A stretch of 64,000 nucleotides of DNA from Isoptericola peretonis (GTDB taxonomy: Bacteria > Actinomycetota > Actinomycetes > Actinomycetales > Cellulomonadaceae), in NCBI GenBank assembly GCA_023241745.1, contig JALQCY010000006.1:186001-250000 (forward strand), given 5' to 3'. The notes beneath the pieces are model-generated. The model did not search any database, was not told the origin of the DNA, and saw only the letters and a list, made by a program, of their open reading frames with translations. Position 1 is the first letter of the stretch. The number at the start of each line of letters is the position of its first letter. Positions 50,370 to 58,211 of the stretch are shown here, piece after piece. The translations under genes and the position numbers were made by a program.

Positions 50370-50831
50370 ATGCCGATGCCTCCCGCCGTCGTCCGTGCCA
50401 CCAAGCGCTTCAACCCGTACGCCCTGAAGATCAGCTCGCGCGTGCCGCCGTGGGTCACCCTGCGCCACGTGGGCAGGCGCAGCGGGCGCGAGTACCGCAC
50501 CCCGGTGGTGGCGTTCGCCGCGCGCGCCCCGATCGACACCCGCGTGGCCCGGGCCGGCGACCCCGTCGAGATCGGCGAGTACCGCGACATCCTCGTGCTC
50601 ACCCCGTTGCCGTGGGGGCCCGACGTCGACTGGTGCCGCAACGTGCGGGCCGCCGGGTCGTACACGCTCACCCGCAAGGGGGTGGACTACCGCGTGGACG
50701 AGCTGCGCGTGGTCGACGCCGAGCAGGCGCGCGGGATGCTGGGAGGGTTCGTCGGGGCGACGTCGCGGCTCGCCGGCATCGAGCACTTCCTGGTGGGCAG
50801 GCTCCAGCGCAGCGCCAGCACGGCACAATGA
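50370..50831 (+). CDS. deazaflavin-dependent nitroreductase family protein (second copy)
   Basis: Split-barrel protein of about 153 residues with the DDN pattern TLRHVGRRSGREYRTPVV, then LPWGPDVDWCRNVRAAG and YTLTRKGVDYRVDELRVVD. Probable F420-dependent or F420-binding protein. The ATG at 50370 follows CAGGA at normal spacing; 50361 is possible. It leads into the DNA-repair gene with 4 bases between. Confidence 0.82.
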   Translation: MPMPPAVVRATKRFNPYALKISSRVPPWVTLRHVGRRSGREYRTPVVAFAARAPIDTRVARAGDPVEIGEYRDILVLTPLPWGPDVDWCRNVRAAGSYTLTRKGVDYRVDELRVVDAEQARGMLGGFVGATSRLAGIEHFLVGRLQRSASTAQ

Positions 50832-50835
50832 GCCT

Positions 50836-51432
50836 ATGACCGCACCGCTCTGGATCACCGGCGACCCTGACACGGACAGGTTGCTGAGCGACGACATGTT
50901 CGCGCTGCTCGTGGGCATGCTGCTCGACCAGCAGTACCCGATGGAGCACGCGTTCGCGGGGCCGCGCAAGATCCGCGACCGGCTGGGCAGCATCGACCCG
51001 CACGCGGTGGCGGACGCCGACCCGGACGAGTTCGTCGCCCTGGCGACCACTCCCCCGGCGATCCACCGGTACGGGCGGTCGATGGCGGCGCGGGTGCAGG
51101 CGCTGGCGCACGCGGTCGTGGACGACTACGACGGCGACGTGGCAAAGATCTGGACGCTGCCGGGGGCCGACGGCCCGGCCACGGGCGCGGAGGTGCTCCA
51201 GCGGCTGCGCGCCCTGCCCGGCTTCGGGGAGCAGAAGGCCAAGATCTTCCTCGCCCTGCTGGGCAAGCAGCGGGGGATCCGGCCGGCGGGCTGGCAGGAG
51301 GCCGCCGGCCACTACGGCGACGAAGGGTCGCGCCGGTCGATCGCCGACGTCACCAGCCCGGATTCGCTGGCCGAGGTGCGGGCGTTCAAGAGGGAGCAGA
51401 AGGCGGCCGCGAAGGCGGCGAAGCAGGGCTGA
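50836..51432 (+). CDS. HhH-GPD-type base-excision repair protein
   Basis: DNA-glycosylase-like protein of 198 residues, matching the short actinobacterial HhH-GPD family. The N-terminal MFALLVGMLLDQQYPMEHAF and the helix-hairpin-helix LPGFGEQKAKIFLALLGKQ are visible. No iron-sulfur cluster cysteines follow. The C-terminus is Lys/Ala-rich. Lesion specificity unknown. Confidence 0.85.
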   Translation: MTAPLWITGDPDTDRLLSDDMFALLVGMLLDQQYPMEHAFAGPRKIRDRLGSIDPHAVADADPDEFVALATTPPAIHRYGRSMAARVQALAHAVVDDYDGDVAKIWTLPGADGPATGAEVLQRLRALPGFGEQKAKIFLALLGKQRGIRPAGWQEAAGHYGDEGSRRSIADVTSPDSLAEVRAFKREQKAAAKAAKQG

Positions 51433-51604
51433 GGCCCCTCGGATGACCGGCGGGTGACCGGCACCGGGCCACGACGGGCGCCGCCACGCGCACGCCCCCG
51501 ACCGGCCCGACGACGTTCACCCCCGCGACGCCGCATCGTTGCCTCGGGCTGGGTGAATCGGACGGAACGCCGTTCGACTCGCGCCAGAACCCCCGGAGGT
51601 CACC
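51433..51604. other. upstream region of the PhoD gene
   Basis: Holds one GTTCACC unit (51515-51521), the core of a PhoP box. No adjacent direct repeat at 11-base spacing was found, so phosphate control is only a possibility. Confidence 0.3.
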
Positions 51605-53176
51605 GTGACCGAGCCTCGGCTCGCCCTGCCCCGTCGATCGTTCCTCACCCTGTCCGGCGTCGCCGCCGGCTCGGCCGTCCTGCTCGGCGCCGAGCCCGCG
51701 GCCGCCCGGACCGCCGACCGGTTCGTCGCGACGGGGCCGCTGTTCCGGCTCGGCGTCGCGTCGGGCGACCCGTGGCCGGACGGGGTGGTGCTGTGGACCC
51801 GGCTCGCCCCTGACCCGACCGCCGACGGCCTCGGCGGCATGCCCGAACTCACCGTCACAGTGCGCTGGGAGGTGGCCGAGGACGAGCGGTTCCGCCGCGT
51901 GGTGCGGCGCGGCGTCGAGCGCGCGACACCTGGCTGGGGGCACTCCGTGCACGCCGAGGTGCGCGGCCTGCGGCCGGACCGCGTGTACTGGTACCGGTTC
52001 GTGGCCGGGGGCCAGACCAGCCCGGTGGGCCGCACCCGCACGGCGCCGCGACGGGGAGCCCGCCTCGCGGGGATGACGTTCGCGTTCGCGAGCTGCCAGG
52101 CCTACCCCGACGGCCACTTCACGGCGTTCGAGCACATGGCGCGCGAGGACCTCGACCTCGTGGTCCACCTGGGCGACTACATCTACGAGGGCGGCGGCGC
52201 GGGGCGGATCGGGCGCCCGCACCTGCCCGCCACCGAGACGTTCTCGCTGGCCGACTACCGGATCCGCTACGGCCAGTACAAGCTCGACGCCGCCCTGCAG
52301 GCCGCGCACGCCGCCGCTCCGTGGGTGGTGGCGCCGGACGACCACGAGGTGGAGAACAACTGGGCCGGCGACCACTCGCAGCCCGACACCGAGCCGGACC
52401 AGGACCCGGAGGTCTTCCGGCTGCGTCGCGCCGCCGCGTACCAGGCGTACTGGGAGAACCTCCCGCTGCGCCGCTCCTCCATGCCGCGCGGCCCGGAGAT
52501 GCAGGTGTTCCGGCGCCTGGAGTTCGGCGACATGCTGCAGCTCGACGTGCTCGACACCCGCCGCTACCGCGACGTGCAGGTCACCGACCAGGCGCTGCGC
52601 TGGGAGTCGTCGCGTCAGATGCTCGGCGCCGAGCAGGAGTCGTGGCTCCTCGGCGGCCTCGCCGCCTCCCGCGCCCGGTGGAACGTGCTGGGCAACCAGG
52701 TGTTCGCGTTCGACGCCGACCACGAGGCCGGCGAGGCCACGCGGTACGGCATGGACACGTGGGGCGGTTACGCCGCAGCACGACAGCGGCTGTTCGACGG
52801 CGTCGTCGACCGCGGCGTGGACAACTTCGTCATGGTCACGGGCGACGCGCACCGCAGCGTGGCGGCCGACCTCAAGGCCGACTTCACCGACATGTCGTCC
52901 CGGACCGTGGGGACGGAGCTGCTCGGCACGTCGATCAGCTCGGGCGGCAACGGGGCCGACCAGGACGCGCTGGGCAACGTGTGGCTCACCGAGAACCCGT
53001 TCATGCGCTTCCACAACGTCCAGCGCGGGTACCAGGTGTGCCACCTCGGCCCCGACGAGCTCCGCGCGGACTACCGGGTGGTGCCGTTCGTCGACCGGCC
53101 GGGGGCGCCCGTGTCCACGCGGGCCAGCGTGTACGTCGAGTCCGGCCGGGCGGGGGTCGCGCACGTGAGCAGCTGA
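51605..53176 (+). CDS. phoD: alkaline phosphatase D family protein, Tat-exported
   Basis: Predicted secreted phosphodiesterase/phosphatase of 523 residues. The Tat signal is PRRSFLTLSGVAAGSAVLL. The PhoD N-terminal domain (LGVASGDPWPDGVVLWTRL) precedes the metallophosphatase domain with FAFASCQAYPDG, LGDYIYEGG, APDDHEVENNW and VTGDAHRS. GTG start at 51605. It heads an apparent four-gene run. True substrate may be phosphodiesters or teichoic acid. Confidence 0.92.
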   Translation: MTEPRLALPRRSFLTLSGVAAGSAVLLGAEPAAARTADRFVATGPLFRLGVASGDPWPDGVVLWTRLAPDPTADGLGGMPELTVTVRWEVAEDERFRRVVRRGVERATPGWGHSVHAEVRGLRPDRVYWYRFVAGGQTSPVGRTRTAPRRGARLAGMTFAFASCQAYPDGHFTAFEHMAREDLDLVVHLGDYIYEGGGAGRIGRPHLPATETFSLADYRIRYGQYKLDAALQAAHAAAPWVVAPDDHEVENNWAGDHSQPDTEPDQDPEVFRLRRAAAYQAYWENLPLRRSSMPRGPEMQVFRRLEFGDMLQLDVLDTRRYRDVQVTDQALRWESSRQMLGAEQESWLLGGLAASRARWNVLGNQVFAFDADHEAGEATRYGMDTWGGYAAARQRLFDGVVDRGVDNFVMVTGDAHRSVAADLKADFTDMSSRTVGTELLGTSISSGGNGADQDALGNVWLTENPFMRFHNVQRGYQVCHLGPDELRADYRVVPFVDRPGAPVSTRASVYVESGRAGVAHVSS

Positions 53177-53209
53177 CCGCCGGTTGCGAGCCGCGGGCGC
53201 GCGGGCAAC

Positions 53210-53653
53210 ATGACCTGCATGAACACCCGCCGACTGCGAGTCCTGCGCGCCCCGGCCGTGGCCGCGCTCGTCGCGGCGGCGGCGGTCGGTTGCTCGGGGC
53301 CCGGCGACGACGACGCCCGGGACGTCGTCTCCCGGTTCTACGCCGCCGTCGCCGACGGGGACGGGGCCGCCGCGTGCGCCCTGCTCCTGCCGGGCGCGGC
53401 CGACGACCTGGCGGAGGAGGAGCAGGCGCCCTGCCCCGAGGCGCTGCTCGACCCGGCGGGGCCGGGCGGCGTGCTGGGACCGCGCGCCGCCGACGCCGCG
53501 GTCGAGGCGGTGCACCGCGCGGGCAGCCAGGCGCAGGTGGTCACCGCGTCCGACACGGTCTTCCTGGCCCGCTCGGGCGACACCTGGGTGGTGACCGCCG
53601 TGGGCTGCGACCCGCGCGGCGAGCGGCCGTACGACTGCGAGGTGGAGTCATGA
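53210..53653 (+). CDS. small secreted lipoprotein, unknown function
   Basis: Protein of 147 residues (144 if started at 53219) with an N-terminal signal ending in the lipobox-like AAAVGC. The mature part begins SGPGDDDARDVVSRFYAAVADGDGAAAC, similar in style to NTF2-like/SnoaL lipoproteins. Cysteines at three later positions could form disulfides. It overlaps the next gene as ATGA. Confidence 0.78.
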   Translation: MTCMNTRRLRVLRAPAVAALVAAAAVGCSGPGDDDARDVVSRFYAAVADGDGAAACALLLPGAADDLAEEEQAPCPEALLDPAGPGGVLGPRAADAAVEAVHRAGSQAQVVTASDTVFLARSGDTWVVTAVGCDPRGERPYDCEVES

Positions 53654-53742
53654 GGGTGCCGTGGGTGATCTTCGCGGTGACGGTCGCCGTCGTCGTGATC
53701 GGCCTGGCCGTCGCGTTCGCGCTCGCCGGAGCGCACCGATGA
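53650..53742 (+). CDS. 30-residue membrane peptide
   Basis: Very short frame, MRVPWVIFAVTVAVVVIGL and a further 11 residues, forming one hydrophobic helix with a basic end. Its start overlaps the lipoprotein stop and its stop overlaps the DUF6766 start (both ATGA), so translation coupling supports a real gene. No family recognised. Confidence 0.6.
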   Translation: MRVPWVIFAVTVAVVVIGLAVAFALAGAHR

Positions 53743-54440
53743 GCCGGCACACTGGCCGGTCGCCCGTCCTGCGCGAGCTGCGGGAGAACTCGCTGAGCCT
53801 CGCCTTCGCGTTCCTCTTCCTCGCCGTCCTGGCCGGACAGGCCTTCGTGGGGGCCGCGCAGCGCGACTCGCAGCAGGTCGCGGCCGGGCTCGAACCGCTG
53901 GGGGTGGGCGACTACGTCACCTCGTCCGTCTTCTGGGTCGACGTCACGGAGAACTGGCAGTCCGAGTTCCTGCAGTTCCTGCTGTTCATCGCCCTGACGG
54001 TGTGGTTCGTGCAGCGCGGGTCGCCCGAGTCGAAGCGCCTCGAGGCCGTGGGCCGCGAGACGGACGAGGAGCAGATCGTGGGCTCGCACGCCCGTCCCGA
54101 CTCGCCCCGCTGGGCGCGCGTGGGCGGGTGGCGGCTGCGGGTGTACTCGCACTCGCTCACCCTCGTCATGGGGGCCATCTTCGTCGGCTCGTGGCTCGCG
54201 CAGTCGGCCAGCGGCGTCGTGGCCTACAACGAGGACCAGCTGCGGGACCTCCACGCCCCGGTGACGTGGACCGAGTACATCGGGCTGCCGGACTTCTGGG
54301 ACCGCACGCTGCAGAACTGGCAGTCGGAGCTGCTCGCCGTGCTCGCCATGGTGGTGTTCTCCATCTTCCTGCGCGAGCGCGGCTCCCCCGAGTCGAAGCC
54401 CGTCGGCGTCCCGCACGGCGCGACCGCCGTCGAGGGCTGA
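53739..54440 (+). CDS. DUF6766 family membrane protein
   Basis: Membrane protein of 233 residues with an internal duplication. Each half carries a hydrophobic helix, then ENWQSEFLQFLLFIALTVWF/QNWQSELLAVLAMVVFSIFL and ends RGSPESK. About four helices in all, with a short acidic loop between. Function unknown. Last gene of the phoD-lipoprotein-peptide unit. Confidence 0.82.
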   Translation: MSRHTGRSPVLRELRENSLSLAFAFLFLAVLAGQAFVGAAQRDSQQVAAGLEPLGVGDYVTSSVFWVDVTENWQSEFLQFLLFIALTVWFVQRGSPESKRLEAVGRETDEEQIVGSHARPDSPRWARVGGWRLRVYSHSLTLVMGAIFVGSWLAQSASGVVAYNEDQLRDLHAPVTWTEYIGLPDFWDRTLQNWQSELLAVLAMVVFSIFLRERGSPESKPVGVPHGATAVEG

Positions 54441-54487
54441 GGCGCCGGGCCACGGCCCTCGGGGCGGTCGCGTGGGCGGCAGGAGAC

Positions 54488-55474
54488 TCAGCGACCGCCG
54501 TGGTGGTGGCCGAGCCGGACCGTCCACACCTCCCCGTCGAGCGTGACGACGTACGCCGTGCTGCGCACGATCTCGAAGGACGTCGGACGGTCGAGCCCGG
54601 TCGCGACAGGCCGCAGGATGCCGTGACGGCCGACCTTCATCACCTGGCCGGTGTCCGGGTCCGCCGGCGAGCCCTCGGGGTTGCCTGGCGTGAACACGCC
54701 CTGCGCAAGCGCGTACAGCCCGCGGTGACCCTTCTCGACGTCGACGAGCAGTCGACCGCCGGCGGCGATCGGGGAGACGGCCGAGGAGCCGGGACGGAAC
54801 GCGACGATCCGCCCGTCCCGGGGGAGGTGGGGCACCGGGCCGGCCTGGGCCACCAGGACGGTGCGCCCCAGGGTCTCGAGGCCCGTGGGCACGACGTTCC
54901 CCAGGGCGATCGCCTCGATGATCGCGCCCCACGGCGTCACGTACAGCACCCGGTTGTGGTGACCGTCGGTGACCAGGAAGCCCCCGCGGTACGGCTCGAG
55001 GGCGTACTGCAACCCGGACGGCACGAAGAAGTCGGTCTCGGGCGGGTTCGCGATCGACCAGGCGCCGATGTCCGCGACGGGGGTGGCGGACCCGTCCCGA
55101 CCGATCCGGTAGAGGCCGGACACCTCGGAGTCGACGAGCGTCACGAGCACGTACGCGGTGCGGCCGAGGAAGGCCACGTCGACCGCCCCGCCGGGCGTCC
55201 CCTCCACCTGCTCGGGCAGTCCGGACGCGAAGGTCGTGACGTCTCCGGTGTGGCGGTCGACCCGGGAGACCTCGCCCGCCTGCGGTTCGGTGACGTAGAG
55301 AGCCCCGTCGGGGCCGATGGTGGAGCCGGCCCCGCCGGACAGGCCGGTCGTCAGGAGCGTCGGGTCGGCGTGGTCGTGGCCGGTTCGAGCCGGGGTCGCG
55401 GTGGCGGCGGTCCCAGCGGCCGACAGGAGGAAGATGGACAGGACGACAGCGATGAGGCGGCGTGGGGTACGCAC
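54488..55474 (-). CDS. ScyD/ScyE family beta-propeller protein, secreted
   Basis: Secreted protein of 328 residues with a signal peptide (LIAVVLSIFLLSAAGTAATA). Repeated strands such as GSTIGPDGALYVTEPQAGEV and GGFLVTDGHHNRVLYVTPWG fit the ScyD/ScyE NHL/SMP-like beta-propeller. In cyanobacteria ScyD/E relate to scytonemin; here the function is unknown. Convergent with the DUF6766 gene. Confidence 0.85.
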   Translation of the reverse strand: MRTPRRLIAVVLSIFLLSAAGTAATATPARTGHDHADPTLLTTGLSGGAGSTIGPDGALYVTEPQAGEVSRVDRHTGDVTTFASGLPEQVEGTPGGAVDVAFLGRTAYVLVTLVDSEVSGLYRIGRDGSATPVADIGAWSIANPPETDFFVPSGLQYALEPYRGGFLVTDGHHNRVLYVTPWGAIIEAIALGNVVPTGLETLGRTVLVAQAGPVPHLPRDGRIVAFRPGSSAVSPIAAGGRLLVDVEKGHRGLYALAQGVFTPGNPEGSPADPDTGQVMKVGRHGILRPVATGLDRPTSFEIVRSTAYVVTLDGEVWTVRLGHHHGGR

Positions 55475-55582
55475 GGGCCCTCCCTGGGTGCGTCGTGCAC
55501 GGGTTCGGGTCGGGCTCGGGGCGGGCGAGATGGCGTCCGCGGCCCGGGTCGGGACGTGGCACTGCCCCCTGTGCGCTCGACG

Positions 55583-56665
55583 CTACCCCTGGGCCCCTGC
55601 GACGTCATGCGCCGTTCGCGCGGGCGACCATCCCGCGGCCTGCAGCCGCTCGAGCGCCCGGTCGTGCGGCAGCGCGTGCCGGGTGCCGCGGTGCCCCACC
55701 GTCGTCGTGGCGGTGAAGACCGACGCGAGCAGGGCCTCCTCGACCGCGTCCGCCGTCGCGGCGAACAGCGGGTCGAGCGCGTCGTCCGGCACGAGTGCGG
55801 CGTCGGGGCCGGCGGTCGTGAGGGCGAGGCCGTAGTCGCCGCTGCCCTGCGCGAAGTCGGAGCCCACGCGGCCCATCGCGAACACCGCGCGCCGGGCGAC
55901 GCGCTCCAGACGCCGCGCGTCGAGCGGCGCGTCCGTCGCGACCACGATCATGCACGAGTTCCCCTCCGCCGTGCCGCACAGGTCCGCCGCAGGCAGCGGC
56001 ACCCCGCGCACCGTGAGGACGCCGGAGAAGTTCGACTGCACCAGCACGCCGACGGTGCGCCGCTCGCCCGACACCTCCACCACGCGCGACGACGTGCCGA
56101 TCCCGCCCTTGTACCCCAGCGCCGCCGTGCCCGCGCCGGCGCCGACGCACCCCTGCGTCACCGGGCCGGACGTCGCGCCGTCGAGGGCGGCCAGGACGTG
56201 CGCCTCGGTGATCGGCCGGGCGCGGATGTCCGAGAGGAAGCCGTCGTTGGTCTCCCCCACCACGGGGTTGAGGGTCCGGACGTCCTCGTAGCCGGGCAGT
56301 GCGAGCACATGGGTCACGAGGGCGTCGGCCGCGCGGAACGCCGAGAGCGTCGCGGTGAGCACGATCGGCGTCTCGATCGCGCCGAGCTGCTCGATCTGCG
56401 TGGCCCCCACGAGCTTGCCGTACCCGTTGCCGACGAACAGCCCGCACGGCAGCGTCCGACGCTGCCCCGCCCCCGCCCCGAGCGCGTCGGGGACGACGGC
56501 GGTGACGCCCGTGTGCAGGCGCTCACCCTCGTGCAGCGTGGTGTGGCCGACGCGCACCCCCGTCACGTCGGTGATCGCGTTCCACTGCCCGGTCGGCAGG
56601 TCGCCCACGACGATGCCGAGCTCGCGCGGCCCGGACCGGCCGCCCGGGGCCGCCGCGCGGCTCAT
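55583..56665 (-). CDS. P1 family peptidase (DmpA/S58-like)
   Basis: Self-processing N-terminal nucleophile aminopeptidase-like protein of 360 residues. It shows LGIVVGDLPTGQWNAITDVTG, TLPCGLFVGNGYGKLVG and the processing site GNSCMIVVATDAPL, with Ser237 the likely nucleophile. Asn212 in SNFSG also fits. It shares an ATGA overlap with the MerR gene upstream. Substrate peptides unknown. Confidence 0.9.
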   Translation of the reverse strand: MSRAAAPGGRSGPRELGIVVGDLPTGQWNAITDVTGVRVGHTTLHEGERLHTGVTAVVPDALGAGAGQRRTLPCGLFVGNGYGKLVGATQIEQLGAIETPIVLTATLSAFRAADALVTHVLALPGYEDVRTLNPVVGETNDGFLSDIRARPITEAHVLAALDGATSGPVTQGCVGAGAGTAALGYKGGIGTSSRVVEVSGERRTVGVLVQSNFSGVLTVRGVPLPAADLCGTAEGNSCMIVVATDAPLDARRLERVARRAVFAMGRVGSDFAQGSGDYGLALTTAGPDAALVPDDALDPLFAATADAVEEALLASVFTATTTVGHRGTRHALPHDRALERLQAAGWSPARTAHDVAGAQG

Positions 56666-57156
56666 CCGCGTGTCCCGACGGGGACGAGGTGCGCCGGGTG
56701 GATCTCGCGCCAGGTGCGCGTGCCGTCGACGAGGTCCTGCACGTGCTCGCGGAACCGCGGGCACGTGGCGATGTCGTGCGCGCGGCACGACAGGGCGTGC
56801 TCGGTCATGTGCCGGGAGCGCTCGATCTCCTCCTGCCGCCGGTCGAGCTCGGCGAGATGGGCGGCGAGCACCCGGTGCCGTTCGACGGCGCCGGTGTCGT
56901 GGCCGCCCGCGTCGAGCAGCACCTGGATCTGCTCCAGGCTCATGCCTGCCACCTTGGAGCTGAGGATCGTCGCGACCCGGACGACGTCGTCCTGCCCGTA
57001 GCGGCGCCGGCCCGCGCCGTCGCGCGCGGGGGCGAGCAGGCCCATGTCCTCCCAGTACCGCAGCACGTGGGTCTCCAGGCCGAACCGCGCCGCCAGGCCG
57101 CCCACGCTCCACGTGCGCCCCGCCGCGTCGCCTGGCGCGCTCCCGTTTGACTTCAT
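56662..57156 (-). CDS. MerR family transcriptional regulator
   Basis: Regulator of 164 residues. The MerR HTH is WSVGGLAARFGLETHVLRYW and EDMGLLAPARDGAGRRRYG, followed by a coiled-coil region. Two Cys (124 and 132) in ALSCRAHDIATCPRF could sense redox or metal. The ATG at 57156 lies in a palindrome and has no clear ribosome-binding site, so it may be leaderless or start later. Coupled to the P1 peptidase and divergent from the CPYC flavoprotein. Confidence 0.85.
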   Translation of the reverse strand: MKSNGSAPGDAAGRTWSVGGLAARFGLETHVLRYWEDMGLLAPARDGAGRRRYGQDDVVRVATILSSKVAGMSLEQIQVLLDAGGHDTGAVERHRVLAAHLAELDRRQEEIERSRHMTEHALSCRAHDIATCPRFREHVQDLVDGTRTWREIHPAHLVPVGTRG

Positions 57157-57171
57157 GTTGACATGAAGTCA
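57148..57171. promoter_or_regulatory. MerR operator palindrome
   Basis: Perfect 11-bp arms TGACTTCATGT/ACATGAAGTCA around a 2-base centre. It overlaps the MerR start codon and lies 45 bases before the divergent flavoprotein gene, so MerR probably controls both directions. Confidence 0.75.
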
Positions 57172-57215
57172 CACGATGGGGTCACGACGCAACCCCACTC
57201 CCGAAGGAGCGCCCC

Positions 57216-58169
57216 ATGGACGACCACCGTCCGGACCTGCACGACGTGATCGTCGTCGGCGCGGGCCCTGCCGGCCTCGCTGCCGCGCTGATGCTCGGCC
57301 GCACCCACCGCGACGTCGTCGTGCTCGACTCCGGCACCTACCGCAACGACCCCACCGACGCGATGCACAACGTGCTCGGGTTCGACGGCGTGGCGCCGGC
57401 GGAGTTCCGCGCGGAGGCCCACCGCACGCTCGCCGCGTACGACACGGTGCAGCTGCGGCGCACCGCGGCGCACGAGGTGGCCCCGCTCGACCCGGCGGCC
57501 CCCGCCGACGGGTTCGTCGTGCGCACCGACGACGGCGACCTCGCCGCGCGCCGCCTCCTGCTGGCCACCGGCGTGCGCGACGAGCTCCCGGCGACGCCCG
57601 GCCTCGACGCCCTCTTCGGCACCGTCGCCGCGCACTGCCCCTACTGCCACGGGCACGAGTTCGCCGGGTCCCCGGTGGCGATCCTCGGGGCAGGGCCGCA
57701 CTCCCCGCGCGTCGCCGGCCTGATGGCGCGCATCGCGAGCCGTCTCGTCGTCCTCGCCGACGGTGCGGACGTCGACCCGCAGGTCCGGGCCGCGCTGGAG
57801 GCGAGCGGCGTCACCGTCCGCCCGGAGCCGGTGGAGCGCCTCGAGCGCACGACGCTGCCGGACGGGCGTCCGGGCGCGCGCGCCGTCCTCACCGGTGGAC
57901 CGGCCGAGGAGCTGGGTGGCCTCATGGTCGCCCCGGCCCTGCACCAGGCGGCGCCCTTCGCGGCCCAGCTCGGGCTGGAGCTGCGCGAGTCGGGCTGCGT
58001 GGCGGTCGACGCCATGGCCCGCACCAGCCTGCCCGGCGTCCTGGCCGCCGGAGACCTGGCGCACACCGCCGACTTCCCGATGCCGGTGAGCTCCGTGACC
58101 GCCGCCATGGCGGCCGGCCAGCTCGCCGCCGCGTCCGTCGACGCCGACCTGCTCGCCCTGGTGCGCTGA
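57216..58169 (+). CDS. NAD(P)/FAD-dependent oxidoreductase, thioredoxin-reductase-like
   Basis: Flavoprotein of 317 residues. FAD motif DVIVVGAGPAGLAAALMLG; active-site pair CPYCHG in AAHCPYCHGHEFAG; second dinucleotide site AILGAGPHSPRVAGLM, which departs from the usual GxGxxA; C-terminal FAD motif VLAAGDLAHTADFPMPVSSV. Probably a disulfide or thiol oxidoreductase. Likely regulated by MerR. Confidence 0.9.
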   Translation: MDDHRPDLHDVIVVGAGPAGLAAALMLGRTHRDVVVLDSGTYRNDPTDAMHNVLGFDGVAPAEFRAEAHRTLAAYDTVQLRRTAAHEVAPLDPAAPADGFVVRTDDGDLAARRLLLATGVRDELPATPGLDALFGTVAAHCPYCHGHEFAGSPVAILGAGPHSPRVAGLMARIASRLVVLADGADVDPQVRAALEASGVTVRPEPVERLERTTLPDGRPGARAVLTGGPAEELGGLMVAPALHQAAPFAAQLGLELRESGCVAVDAMARTSLPGVLAAGDLAHTADFPMPVSSVTAAMAAGQLAAASVDADLLALVR

Positions 58170-58211
58170 CCGCGGACGGCCTGGCGGTCGTCGCGGTGCC
58201 ACACTCGTGCC

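Noticed and set aside
51511..51530. PhoP box before phoD
   Set aside because: One GTTCACC unit occurs but no second repeat at 11-base spacing, so the match may be chance.
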